DNA of 64,000 nt from contig CAAEVH010000058.1 in NCBI GenBank assembly GCA_900759445.1, forward strand, positions 27,236-91,235. The letters run 5' to 3'. A program made the translations under genes and the position numbers. Shown here in pieces: positions 1-8,494 of the stretch. The notes below the pieces were generated by a model, which worked only from the letters and a program-made list of their open reading frames with translations, searched no databases and was not told the origin of the DNA. The DNA comes from an uncultured Raoultella sp. (GTDB taxonomy: Bacteria > Pseudomonadota > Gammaproteobacteria > Enterobacterales > Enterobacteriaceae). Each line of letters begins with the position of its first letter. The stretch's first letter is position 1.

Positions 1-322
1 CGGCGCGCCAAGCTACAACCGCCTGCAGGCAAGCGCGACCTCCGCGCAGAAAGCGGCGCTGTCTAAGCTGTCTCCGGAAATGGTGAGTGCCAGCACGCTG
101 GCGGGCGACCCGATCACGGCACGTCTGACGGCGGCACCGGGTAACGGTGCTTCTATCGGTGGTCTGAAGGTGATGACTGACAACGGCTGGTTTGCTGCGC
201 GTCCGTCAGGTACTGAAGACGCCTATAAAATCTACTGCGAGAGCTTCCTTGGTGAAGAACATCGCAAGCAGATCGAAAAAGAAGCCGTTGAGATTGTCAG
301 CGAAGTGCTGAAAAACGCGTAA
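1..322 (+). CDS. pgm: Phosphoglucomutase (alpha-D-glucose), C-terminal part
   Basis: The reading frame is open from base 2 to the TAA at 320-322 and the start lies left of the window, so about 106 codons of the C-terminal domain are present. Phosphoglucomutase interconverts glucose-1-phosphate and glucose-6-phosphate in the cytoplasm, linking glycogen, galactose and envelope sugar synthesis to glycolysis. The fragment carries the phosphate-binding loop [12 protein letters not shown] near residue 70 of the visible part, which is typical of the last domain of the alpha-D-phosphohexomutase superfamily. It is followed by an intrinsic terminator and by the convergent potE, the same neighbour as in E. 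coli. Confidence 0.95.
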   Translation, partial: GAPSYNRLQASATSAQKAALSKLSPEMVSASTLAGDPITARLTAAPGNGASIGGLKVMTDNGWFAARPSGTEDAYKIYCESFLGEEHRKQIEKEAVEIVSEVLKNA

Positions 323-350
323 GTCTTGTTTGTACTGACGCGTTTTGTAG

Positions 351-384
351 GCCCGGTAAGCGTTAGCGCTACCGGGCTTTTTTA
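351..384 (+). terminator. Intrinsic terminator after pgm
   Basis: GCCCGGTAAGCG and CGCTACCGGGC (351-377) form a GC-rich hairpin with a three- to four-base loop, followed directly by a run of Ts at 378-383. It lies 28 bases after the pgm stop and just before the convergent potE stop. On the other strand the hairpin lacks a T tract, so it mainly serves pgm. Confidence 0.85.
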
Positions 385-393
385 TGCCAGGAT

Positions 394-1713
394 TTAACTA
401 TGCTTATTTTTCAGTTCAAAACGCGGTGATACCAGGCCATACAGCGTCCAGCCGAGGAAGGTCACGATAGAACCATAAAGCATTGCTTCTTCGCCAGAGG
501 AGTAGAGCGCATAGAAGCTGTACAATGCGCCAACAAACGCCACGAAGTTCGCCGGTTTCGCTTTTGATGACGGAACATTCGCCATTTTTTGAATAATTAC
601 CAGCGCGGCCATCGACAGAATATACGGAATGATGTTTGTCACCACCGCCAGGTTGACCAGCACGTTGAACTGACTGTTCAGTGACGGGCTGATAGTCATC
701 AGCGATAAACCACTCTGGATGATCACGATAGCCAGCATCCCCTGTACCGGCGCGTCTACTTTGGTCACGCGAGAGAAGATTTTAGGGAAGTAACCCCCAT
801 CAGCCGACGATTTGAATACCTGAGCGATAGTGAACTGCCAGCCCAGCAGTGAACCGCAGCAGGACATCACCATCAGCGCCATGATCACCTTACCGACTTC
901 CGGGGTGAACATTTGTGCAAAGGCTAAACCGAACGGCGCCGTAGAGTTAGCCAGATCCATATTCGGCACAATCCCGGCTATCACGTTGGTGGAGATGATG
1001 TAAATCACCGCCGCGCCCAGCGTACCGCCCAATACGGCGATGGGCACGTTGCGTTCCGGATTGTCTACCACTTCAGCGTTGGCGCAGGCCGATTCCAGAC
1101 CCAGAAAAGCCCACAAGGTCATCGCAATGGAAGAGCCGACAGCCGTGAAGAACGGGACGTGGTGTGGATTCCAGGAGTTAGCGTACAGCGTCGGACTGAA
1201 CCAGAACCAGCCGATGATACACAAACCGACAACCGGAATAATGACGCCCCAAACGGTGATGCTGCTGATCTGCCCGGTAATGCGCGCCCCGCCAAAGTTA
1301 GCCACGGTACAGATCCACAGTACACCAATGGTTGCCAGGCCAATCTGCACCGGTGTCAGTGTGGCGCCAAACAGCTCGGTACCGTAGCCAACGGCGGAGA
1401 TGGCGATAGCCACGTTGGCGATTAACAGCGAAACGCCATAAGTGTAGTTCGCCATAAAGTTACCGGATTTGCCAAAGGCGTATTCAGCGTAACCACCCAT
1501 ACCACCGGATTTACGGCTGAACATACCGCATTTTGCGAAGGCCCAGGCCAGCGCCATTGAACCGACAGCAGTCACCAGCCACGAGATGATCGAGATAGTA
1601 CCGACTTCCGCAAGCTTGGTGGGCAACATGATGATTCCGGATCCCATCATATTAACCATGGTCAGGATAGTGAGCTGGACGACGCCCATTTTGTTGGATT
1701 TGGCTTTGCTCAT
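394..1713 (-). CDS. potE: Putrescine:ornithine antiporter PotE
   Basis: This 439-residue protein is rich in hydrophobic helices (about 12 predicted) and belongs to the APC superfamily; the length equals that of E. coli PotE. It exchanges cytoplasmic putrescine for external ornithine across the inner membrane, and so feeds SpeF and exports its product during acid stress. The N-terminal helix contains GSGIIMLP, the unwound substrate-binding segment typical of APC transporters. The ATG overlaps the speF stop by four bases (ATGA), which indicates translational coupling. It is the last gene of the speFL-speF-potE transcript. No defects are seen. Confidence 0.96.
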   Translation of the reverse strand: MSKAKSNKMGVVQLTILTMVNMMGSGIIMLPTKLAEVGTISIISWLVTAVGSMALAWAFAKCGMFSRKSGGMGGYAEYAFGKSGNFMANYTYGVSLLIANVAIAISAVGYGTELFGATLTPVQIGLATIGVLWICTVANFGGARITGQISSITVWGVIIPVVGLCIIGWFWFSPTLYANSWNPHHVPFFTAVGSSIAMTLWAFLGLESACANAEVVDNPERNVPIAVLGGTLGAAVIYIISTNVIAGIVPNMDLANSTAPFGLAFAQMFTPEVGKVIMALMVMSCCGSLLGWQFTIAQVFKSSADGGYFPKIFSRVTKVDAPVQGMLAIVIIQSGLSLMTISPSLNSQFNVLVNLAVVTNIIPYILSMAALVIIQKMANVPSSKAKPANFVAFVGALYSFYALYSSGEEAMLYGSIVTFLGWTLYGLVSPRFELKNKHS

Positions 1714-3908
1714 AACATTTCCCCTTTCAACAGAGCGTGTTGCGCGCTTTGTTGCTTAATCACGTAGCACCACACCTGTTTACGACCGTCGTGTTCTTCG
1801 ATGTAGACACCCTGGAGTTCAGGCGCAAAACCCGGTAGCAAATTGATTCCTTCTTCCAGTGCGCTGAAGTAACGTAATACTGAACCGCCCCAGATTTCAC
1901 CCGGAACCACACACAGCACGCCCGGAGGATAAGGCAGCGCGCCTTCTGCCGCGATGCGACCTTCAGCGTCCGGCAGACGCACCAGTTCAACTTCACCACG
2001 CAGATATGCATAGTTGGCATCCTGGGGATTCATGCTGACGCGCGGGAAATGTGCCTTACGGAACATCTCTTTCTGTAGCAGCTTCACGTTGTGACGCGCA
2101 TACAAATCGTGCATCTCCTGGCACAGCTGGCGCAGGGTGTAACCGGCGTAACGGGCTTCATGCTGCTTGTAGATCGAGGGCAGAACCTCGGCTAGCGGGG
2201 CATCGGCTTCCAGCAGTTTTTCGAAACGTACCAGCAGGGCGACAAGCTGCTGCAACTTCGCCATATCTTCTGCGGGGGTCAGCAGGAACAGGATGGAGTT
2301 GAGGTCGCATTTTTCGGGCACCACACCATTTTCGCGCAGGAAGTTAGCCAGAATGGTAGCCGGAACGCCGAAGGTATCGTATTCGCCGTTACGTGCATTA
2401 ATACCCGGAGTGGTGAGCAGCAATTTGCATGGATCTACAAAGTACTGGTGTTCGGCATACCCTTCAAAAGCATGCCAGTGTTCACCGGGGACAAAATGGA
2501 AGAAACGCAGGTCGCTGGCGATTACAGCGGTGGGATAAGCCTGCCACGGTTTACCTTCTACTATCTCCGGCACGAACGGGCGGAAATGGTGGCAGTTTTC
2601 CAGGATCAACTTACGAGTATCAATTCCGTTGACGACGCAGTCCATCCACATGTTGCGCCCGCTGACGCCTTCATGCATTTTGGCGTTGATGTCCAGTGCG
2701 GCAAAGAGCGGATAGAACGGGCTGGTGGAGGCGTGCATCATGAACGCGTTATTCATTCGTTTATGAGGCACGTAGCGAGACTGGCCTTTAATATGGCTGT
2801 CTTTTTTGTGGATCTGCGAAGTCTGAGAGAAGCCTGCCTGTTGTTTGTGCACTGACTGGGTGACCAGAATGCCGGGGTCATTTTCGTTAAGATCCAGCAA
2901 CAGCGGAGAGCAATCGGCCATCATCGGAATAAACTGCTCATAGCCAACCCACGCGGAGTCAAACAGGATGTAGTCGCACAGATGACCGATCTTATCCACC
3001 ACCTGACGGGCGTTATAGATTGTGCCGTCGTAGGTACCTAACTGAATCACGGCCAGACGGAACGGACGCTCATCTTTCGAACGTTGTGGCGCAACTTCAC
3101 TCACCTGTTCACGTAGATAGCCTTCTTCAAAGCAGTGCGCGTCGATCCCGCCGATAAAGCCGTACGGGTTACGCGCGGTTTCCAGATATACCGGCGTTGC
3201 CCCGGCCTGCAATAACGCGCCGTGGTGGTTTGACTTGTGGTTGTTGCGGTCGAATAACACCAGATCGCCTGGGGTGAGCAATGCGTTAAGCACCACTTTG
3301 TTCGATGAGGAGGTCCCGTTCAGTACAAAGTAGGTCTTATCCGCGTTGAAAACTTTAGCTGCGTGCTGTTGTGCGATGCAGGGAGCGCCTTCGTGAATCA
3401 GCAGATCACCCATTGCGACATCGGCATTACACAAATCGGAGCGGAAAAGTGTTTCGCCGAAATATTCGACAAACTGATTACCCGCAGGATGGCGACGGAA
3501 AAACTCGCCCCCCTGATGACCAGGACAATCAAAGGCGCTGTTACCCTGATTGACATAGTCGACAAGCGCACGGAAGAACGGCGGACGTAACTGCGTTTCA
3601 TAATGGCTGGCGGCGGTTTCTAACTGCCGGCCATAAAAGGCGGTACGGGCTTCATTACATTCGAATACACCTGAGATCCGCGGCAGATGTTCAGATGGAA
3701 CACGTTCTTCATTTTCGGTGGCGATAAAAACAGGAATCCCATAGCCGGTGGCGTCAATTTCATCGAGTTTTCCACGTTCAATATCATTGATGGATAACAC
3801 GATAGCAGCAACATCAATAAAATTACTTTCATCGATATTTACGCAAGAACGCTGCGTAGAAAAACAATCAGGACAGGAACGGCTTACGGCAATTTTTAAT
3901 TCTGACAT
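1710..3908 (-). CDS. speF: Inducible ornithine decarboxylase SpeF
   Basis: PLP-dependent group III decarboxylase that turns ornithine into putrescine plus CO2, consuming a proton; it is the biodegradative, acid-induced enzyme. The three expected parts are present: an N-terminal wing with receiver-like fold, a large PLP domain with the lysine motif SVHKQQAGFSQTSQ in mid-protein, and a C-terminal domain ending in LLKGEML. I chose the second of two nearby ATGs (3908), giving 732 residues, the E. coli length, because AAAGAG then sits six bases upstream; the ATG at 3914 would abut that sequence. Expression should depend on the upstream leader peptide gene speFL. It overlaps potE by four bases. Confidence 0.96.
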   Translation of the reverse strand: MSELKIAVSRSCPDCFSTQRSCVNIDESNFIDVAAIVLSINDIERGKLDEIDATGYGIPVFIATENEERVPSEHLPRISGVFECNEARTAFYGRQLETAASHYETQLRPPFFRALVDYVNQGNSAFDCPGHQGGEFFRRHPAGNQFVEYFGETLFRSDLCNADVAMGDLLIHEGAPCIAQQHAAKVFNADKTYFVLNGTSSSNKVVLNALLTPGDLVLFDRNNHKSNHHGALLQAGATPVYLETARNPYGFIGGIDAHCFEEGYLREQVSEVAPQRSKDERPFRLAVIQLGTYDGTIYNARQVVDKIGHLCDYILFDSAWVGYEQFIPMMADCSPLLLDLNENDPGILVTQSVHKQQAGFSQTSQIHKKDSHIKGQSRYVPHKRMNNAFMMHASTSPFYPLFAALDINAKMHEGVSGRNMWMDCVVNGIDTRKLILENCHHFRPFVPEIVEGKPWQAYPTAVIASDLRFFHFVPGEHWHAFEGYAEHQYFVDPCKLLLTTPGINARNGEYDTFGVPATILANFLRENGVVPEKCDLNSILFLLTPAEDMAKLQQLVALLVRFEKLLEADAPLAEVLPSIYKQHEARYAGYTLRQLCQEMHDLYARHNVKLLQKEMFRKAHFPRVSMNPQDANYAYLRGEVELVRLPDAEGRIAAEGALPYPPGVLCVVPGEIWGGSVLRYFSALEEGINLLPGFAPELQGVYIEEHDGRKQVWCYVIKQQSAQHALLKGEML

Positions 3909-4151
3909 TTTCATCTCTTTATTTTTAGGTAATAGCAGGTCCTCAATTTCTCAAATGAGAAATTGATAACTCCGGAAAAAAAGCAAAGTCATACCGCTGA
4001 TAAATAAATCAGTAAATTGCTTTTTTGAAGATGCAATAAACCCTAACCGGTCCGGTCACAGGTAATACAGGGTTATGCAGGGAGAGCACTGCGGATACAG
4101 GCGTTAGCCTGCGATACAGAGAGTCAGGAAGACCTGTATACTTGAGTGCCC

Positions 4152-4167
4152 TTAGTCGGAAGACTAA
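4152..4167 (-). promoter_or_regulatory. Hairpin at the end of speFL in the speF leader
   Basis: TTAGTC and GACTAA (4152-4157 and 4162-4167) form a perfect six-base stem with a GGAA/TTCC loop that contains the speFL stop codon. In the speFL system of E. coli and Salmonella, ribosome arrest at the leader changes leader folding and Rho access ahead of speF. I infer that this hairpin takes part in that switch. The remaining 3909-4151 leader has no T-tract terminator that I can see, which fits Rho-dependent rather than intrinsic control. Confidence 0.5.
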
Positions 4168-4268
4168 CGGGCATTAAAGAAATGAAAGTCGAAACTGTTG
4201 CGGTGGGCAAACATCATAATATGCGTTGTTCGCCTTATATGTGGCATTGTACGGCTATTATTTTCCAT
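4164..4268 (-). CDS. speFL: Ornithine-sensing leader peptide SpeFL
   Basis: A 34-residue peptide, starting MENNSRTMPHIRR and ending FDFHFFNAR, read from the ATG at 4268-4266 with AAGGT about eight bases upstream. The sequence matches my memory of E. coli SpeFL almost residue for residue. SpeFL is an arrest peptide: the ribosome translating it binds ornithine, stalls near the end of the peptide, and thereby prevents premature Rho termination so that speF and potE are transcribed. The gene lies 255 bases ahead of speF on the same strand, as expected. The start used is internal to a longer open frame; the upstream extension has no ribosome site and is not conserved as far as I recall. Confidence 0.9.
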   Translation of the reverse strand: MENNSRTMPHIRRTTHIMMFAHRNSFDFHFFNAR

Positions 4269-4468
4269 TTTAGTTACCTTTACTGGATAAGTGGAAGGTG
4301 CGGGTATTTTATCCAGGAAATGGCTATGAACTGTGAAGAAGATCAATAAAAAACGATCGTTTATAAAATATTTAGTCGCCATTTATGCATAGTGCGAGAC
4401 AAGATGCTGTTTTGTTGTTTATATGTTATTTATTTGTATTTTATTATTTTTTTACAATATTCTACTGG

Positions 4469-4490
4469 CTGCATAATAAGTATTATGCAG
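4469..4490. repeat. Perfect inverted repeat in the AT-rich speFL upstream region
   Basis: CTGCATAATA and TATTATGCAG form a perfect 10-base inverted repeat with a two-base spacer, in the 278-base AT-rich gap between the kdpE stop and speFL. There is no T tract after it on the minus strand, so it is not a classical terminator for kdpE. It may be an operator or part of the speFL promoter region. Confidence 0.5.
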
Positions 4491-4546
4491 TGGAATGAGT
4501 AATGAAAAATATATTTATTAATTAATCAGAAAAAATGAATAAGAAT

Positions 4547-5224
4547 TCACGGCATAAACCGATAGCCAATTCCGGTTTCGGTCAGAAAATGACGCGGACG
4601 GGCCGGGTCCAGTTCCAGCTTCTGGCGCAGGTGCCCCATATAAATACGTAGATAGTGACTATGTTCGACGGCGTTCGGTCCCCAAACCTGATTTAACAAC
4701 TGGCGTTGCGTCAGTACCTTCCCGGCATTATTTAGCAGAACCGCTAACAGACGAAACTCAATCGGCGTCAAATGAATTTCCTCGTCACCACGGTGAACGA
4801 GGCGCGCGGCAATATCCACTTTGACGTTGGAAAAATGTACCACCGGTTCGGGAGACGCACCGCTGGCGTGGCGACGCAATGCCACGCGCAATCTCGCCTG
4901 TAGCTCGCCAATACCAAAGGGTTTACTGAGATAGTCATCGGCACCGGCATCCAGCGCAGCAATTTTATCGCTTTCCTCACTGCGGGCTGAAAGCACAATC
5001 ACCGGAATCGCGCTCCATTGTCGCAGGTCGCGAATAAAATCAATGCCGTCGCCGTCCGGCAGGCCGAGATCGAGAATGATGAGATCGGGTTTTCGCGTGG
5101 CGGCTTCCAACAGACCACGTTGCAGCGTTTCCGCTTCATATACACGCAGGCCATCGGCTTCCAGCGCAGTGCGCAGAAAGCGGCGAATGGCATGTTCATC
5201 TTCAACAATCAGTACGTTCGTCAC
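4547..5224 (-). CDS. kdpE: KDP operon response regulator KdpE
   Basis: A 225-residue OmpR/PhoB-type response regulator. The receiver domain (about 1-115) shows the acidic pocket E8/D9, the phosphoacceptor D52 in ILDLGLPDGDG, S79 and K101. The C-terminal winged helix (about 130-225) contains LTPIEFRLLAVL and the recognition region up to GIGYRFMP. Phosphorylated by KdpD, it activates kdpFABC; a matching binding site is present at about 12400-12431. The start overlaps the kdpD stop by four bases (ATGA), so the two are probably coupled. Confidence 0.96.
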   Translation of the reverse strand: MTNVLIVEDEHAIRRFLRTALEADGLRVYEAETLQRGLLEAATRKPDLIILDLGLPDGDGIDFIRDLRQWSAIPVIVLSARSEESDKIAALDAGADDYLSKPFGIGELQARLRVALRRHASGASPEPVVHFSNVKVDIAARLVHRGDEEIHLTPIEFRLLAVLLNNAGKVLTQRQLLNQVWGPNAVEHSHYLRIYMGHLRQKLELDPARPRHFLTETGIGYRFMP

Positions 5225-7905
5225 ATATCCTCATGAAAATCTTCAAGTTCAGGGGGGATTTCCTGGGGCAGTGTAACACGAAAACAGGCTCCTCCTTGCG
5301 CGCGATTGTGGACCGAAATAGTACCGCCGTGCACGTCCACAATAGCCTGACAAATTGCCAGCCCCAGCCCAACGCCGGGCACCGATGACTCTTTATTTCC
5401 CCGGGAAAATTTGTCAAAAACGCGCTGTTCCATACCCGACGGAATACCCGGCCCATTATCCCAGACGTCCAGTTGCAGATGTGCGCCATCGACGCTGGCA
5501 TCAATACCGATTTGCGCCTGTGGCCCCGCGTATTTGACGGCGTTTTCCAACAGGTTAATCAGCACCCGTTCAAAGAGCGGACCATCGACGTGAATCAGTG
5601 TTAACGGTTCAGGTAACGACAGATTTATCGGGGCAGAGAGACCGGGCTCCAGCATCTGCAGGGCGCTGCCGACCACCTCTTCCAGCGTTAACCACTCCTT
5701 CTTAAGATTAAAGCCGCCAGACTGAATTCGCGCCATATCCAGCAGGTTATTAACCAGTCGGGTAGTATTCAGAACGTGCTGGCGAATCTCACTGGCCTGG
5801 CGCGCATGCGGCGATCCCTCGCTGGCCAGATCCAGTGTTAAGATTTCCGCCTGACCGAACAACACCGTCAACGGCGTGCGCAAATCGTGGGACAGAGCAG
5901 CGAGCAGGGCGTTGCGAATGCTTTCGCGCTCGCTGGCAAACCGCGCCTGCTCTTCGCTGGCGGTCAGCGTCAGGCGCTCCAGCGCACTGGCTACCAGTAG
6001 AGTGAAGGTTTCCAGCAGGCGTTGCTGTTCGGGGATCATAAGTTGGCGTAAATTTCCCGGTTCGACCACCAGTAGCCCATGCGTTTTATCGGCGCTTTTT
6101 AACGGTAAAATCTGATACGGCACGCCCGGTAACGTGTCGGTGCCTGCACCGGCCGGTTGCCCTTTGTCAAAGCTCCATTGGGCAATGGCGTCATCCCACG
6201 GTGTCATGCCCTGTTGATGGGTGAGCGGGGCCAGCTTACCGTTCTCACCGGGCAGTAAAACCTGGCTGCGGGCCTGAAACGTTGAAGCGATAAACTGTTC
6301 ACTGGTGGCGGCGATATCCGTCTGACTCCGACCGACGGCCAGCGCTTTCGACATCTCATACAAATGACGCGTACGCTGTTCACGATAACGCGCAACCCGC
6401 GCCTGATAACGCACCCCGGCGGTCAGATTACCAATAACCAGCCCTACCGTTAGCATTACGGCAAAGGTGAGCAGGTACTGAACGTCTGAAACGGCCAGCG
6501 TCCCGCGTGGGGCAATAAAGAAGAGATCGAAGCTGGCGACGTTAATAAAGGTTGCCAGCACTGATGGCCAGCGTCCGTAAAAGAGTGCGATAACTACCAC
6601 ACCCAATAAATAGATCATCACCAGGTTGGCGGCGTCAAAGGCCATTAGCCACTGCATGGCGATTAGCGTAATGATGGCGCACAGCGCAACGGCAACCACA
6701 CAGCCCTGAATTTGGACCCGCCATTTATCCTTAAAGGTCCGGCTATCTGTCGTTTGCAGCACAGGGCGTGAAGGGGGCTCATCGAGCGCAACAATCATCA
6801 GGTCGAGATCCGGTGCGCGATGAGCGAGTTTGTCGGCAAAGGAATCGCTACGCCACCAGCGACGCGTAGTCGGGCGTCCGAGCACAATTTTTCCCAGATT
6901 ATGCTCACGGGCATAGTGGACTACCGCTTTGTCTTCGGCGGGATCGGACAGGGTGGCTGTTTCTGCGCCTAACTCCTGAGCCAGCCGCAGAGCGCTTAAA
7001 ATTGCGCGGCGTTGTTTTTCGGGCAGTCGGTGCAGCGCTGGCGTTTCGACATACACCGCATGCCAGACGCTGCCGAGACGCGCCGCCAGACGTGCGGCGG
7101 CGCGTACCAGTTTTTCGCTGCCGGTATTGTGCCCAATGCACAGTAAAATAGCGTCGCGGGTATGCCAGACTTTCTCTTCTCCCGGACGTCCTCGCCAGGC
7201 GCGCATCTGATCGTCTACCCGATCAGCCGTGCGGCGCAGGGCCAGTTCACGTAGCGCGATCAGATTACCTTTGCGAAAGAAATGCTCGATTGCTCTTTCA
7301 GCCTGACCGGCGATATAGACCTTGCCTTCGTTCAGGCGCTGGCGCAAATCGTCGGGGGGGAGATCGACCAGCACCACATCGTCGGCGGCATCGAAAAAAG
7401 GGTCGGGTACGGTTTCACGAACCTGAATGCCGGTAACGCCGCTGACCACGTCATTGAGACTTTCCAGATGCTGCACGTTAACGGTAGTAAAAACATCAAT
7501 CCCGGCTTCCAGCAGCTCTTCAATGTCCTGCCAGCGCTTAGGATGCCGTGAGCCTGGCGCATTACTGTGCGCCAGTTCATCCATCAAAATGAGCGCCGGA
7601 CGGCGGGCCAGCGCCGCGTCGAGATCGAACTCATTGATATGGCGGCCGTGACGCGCTTGTCGCTTTAGCGGCAAGATGCTGAGGCCGTCCAACAGCGCGG
7701 CGGTCTCTTTGCGTCCATGGGTTTCCACCACGCCAATCAGCACATCTAACCCTTGCGCCCGCAGTCGCTGGGCCTCTGCCAGCATGGCCCAGGTTTTGCC
7801 GACGCCAGCACAGGCACCGAAGAAAATTTTCAGTTTTCCCCGGTGCGGGGCCGTGGTCTGCTCCAGCAGGCGATCGGGGTCGGGGCGTAAGGGTTCGTTA
7901 TGCAT
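5221..7905 (-). CDS. kdpD: Sensor histidine kinase KdpD
   Basis: An 894-residue inner-membrane kinase/phosphatase, the same length as in E. coli, that senses K+ limitation and turgor-related cues. In order it shows the KdpD N-terminal domain with Walker A GACAGVGKT (30-38), a USP-like region, four hydrophobic helices around 400-500, a GAF-like region, the H-box SHDLRTPLTVL near residue 673, and the ATP-binding N, G1 and G2 boxes (NLLENAVKY, DNGPGIP, GVGLGLAI). It starts ten bases after the kdpC stop, at the end of the kdpFABC message, and overlaps kdpE. Confidence 0.96.
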   Translation of the reverse strand: MHNEPLRPDPDRLLEQTTAPHRGKLKIFFGACAGVGKTWAMLAEAQRLRAQGLDVLIGVVETHGRKETAALLDGLSILPLKRQARHGRHINEFDLDAALARRPALILMDELAHSNAPGSRHPKRWQDIEELLEAGIDVFTTVNVQHLESLNDVVSGVTGIQVRETVPDPFFDAADDVVLVDLPPDDLRQRLNEGKVYIAGQAERAIEHFFRKGNLIALRELALRRTADRVDDQMRAWRGRPGEEKVWHTRDAILLCIGHNTGSEKLVRAAARLAARLGSVWHAVYVETPALHRLPEKQRRAILSALRLAQELGAETATLSDPAEDKAVVHYAREHNLGKIVLGRPTTRRWWRSDSFADKLAHRAPDLDLMIVALDEPPSRPVLQTTDSRTFKDKWRVQIQGCVVAVALCAIITLIAMQWLMAFDAANLVMIYLLGVVVIALFYGRWPSVLATFINVASFDLFFIAPRGTLAVSDVQYLLTFAVMLTVGLVIGNLTAGVRYQARVARYREQRTRHLYEMSKALAVGRSQTDIAATSEQFIASTFQARSQVLLPGENGKLAPLTHQQGMTPWDDAIAQWSFDKGQPAGAGTDTLPGVPYQILPLKSADKTHGLLVVEPGNLRQLMIPEQQRLLETFTLLVASALERLTLTASEEQARFASERESIRNALLAALSHDLRTPLTVLFGQAEILTLDLASEGSPHARQASEIRQHVLNTTRLVNNLLDMARIQSGGFNLKKEWLTLEEVVGSALQMLEPGLSAPINLSLPEPLTLIHVDGPLFERVLINLLENAVKYAGPQAQIGIDASVDGAHLQLDVWDNGPGIPSGMEQRVFDKFSRGNKESSVPGVGLGLAICQAIVDVHGGTISVHNRAQGGACFRVTLPQEIPPELEDFHEDM

Positions 7906-7915
7906 GTCCTTTTTC

Positions 7916-8494
7916 TCAGTGCTTATCCAGCGCTAAATTAAGTTCCACCAGGTTCACCACCGGCTGACCGATAAAACTGACCAACGGCTTGTGCGTATAT
8001 TGTGCAACCAACCGCGTAACCTCTTCAACGCTGAGGTTGCGAGCCTGCGCCACGCGGGGAATTTGCCAGGCCACCGCGGCTGGCGTCAGGTTGTTATCCA
8101 GCCCGCTGGAAGAAGCCGTTACCAGCTCTACCGGGACGGCAGGATTGGCCTGCGGGTTGGCGGCACGCAGTGCGGCAATCCGGCTTTGCAGCTGTTTATC
8201 CAGTTCCGGGTTGCTGGCTGCCAGATTACTGCCGCCTGAAGCCATTGGATTATAGGGCATTTCAGCTGTGGCAGACGGACGCCCCTGAAAATAACCGGCA
8301 GCGGTAAAATGTTGCCCGATGAGCTCTGAGCCGCGAACAACCTGACCTTCGCTAAGAAGCGAACCGTTAGCCTGGTGGGGAAACCACCACTGCCCCAGCG
8401 CGGTCGTCAGCAACGGGTAAGCCCCGCCGGTGATAAGCATCAGGAAAATCAATGTTGATAATGCAGGACGTAATCCACTCATCTGAAACCTCAC
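7916..8494 (-). CDS. kdpC: K+-transporting ATPase subunit KdpC
   Basis: A 192-residue protein with one N-terminal membrane helix (about 11-33) and a soluble periplasmic part, as in the roughly 190-residue E. coli KdpC. It is the small accessory subunit that stabilises the KdpFABC complex and helps nucleotide binding and coupling. Conserved segments include [15 protein letters not shown] and the stretch [18 protein letters not shown] (here [14 protein letters not shown]). The start overlaps the kdpB stop by four bases. Confidence 0.95.
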   Translation of the reverse strand: MRFQMSGLRPALSTLIFLMLITGGAYPLLTTALGQWWFPHQANGSLLSEGQVVRGSELIGQHFTAAGYFQGRPSATAEMPYNPMASGGSNLAASNPELDKQLQSRIAALRAANPQANPAVPVELVTASSSGLDNNLTPAAVAWQIPRVAQARNLSVEEVTRLVAQYTHKPLVSFIGQPVVNLVELNLALDKH

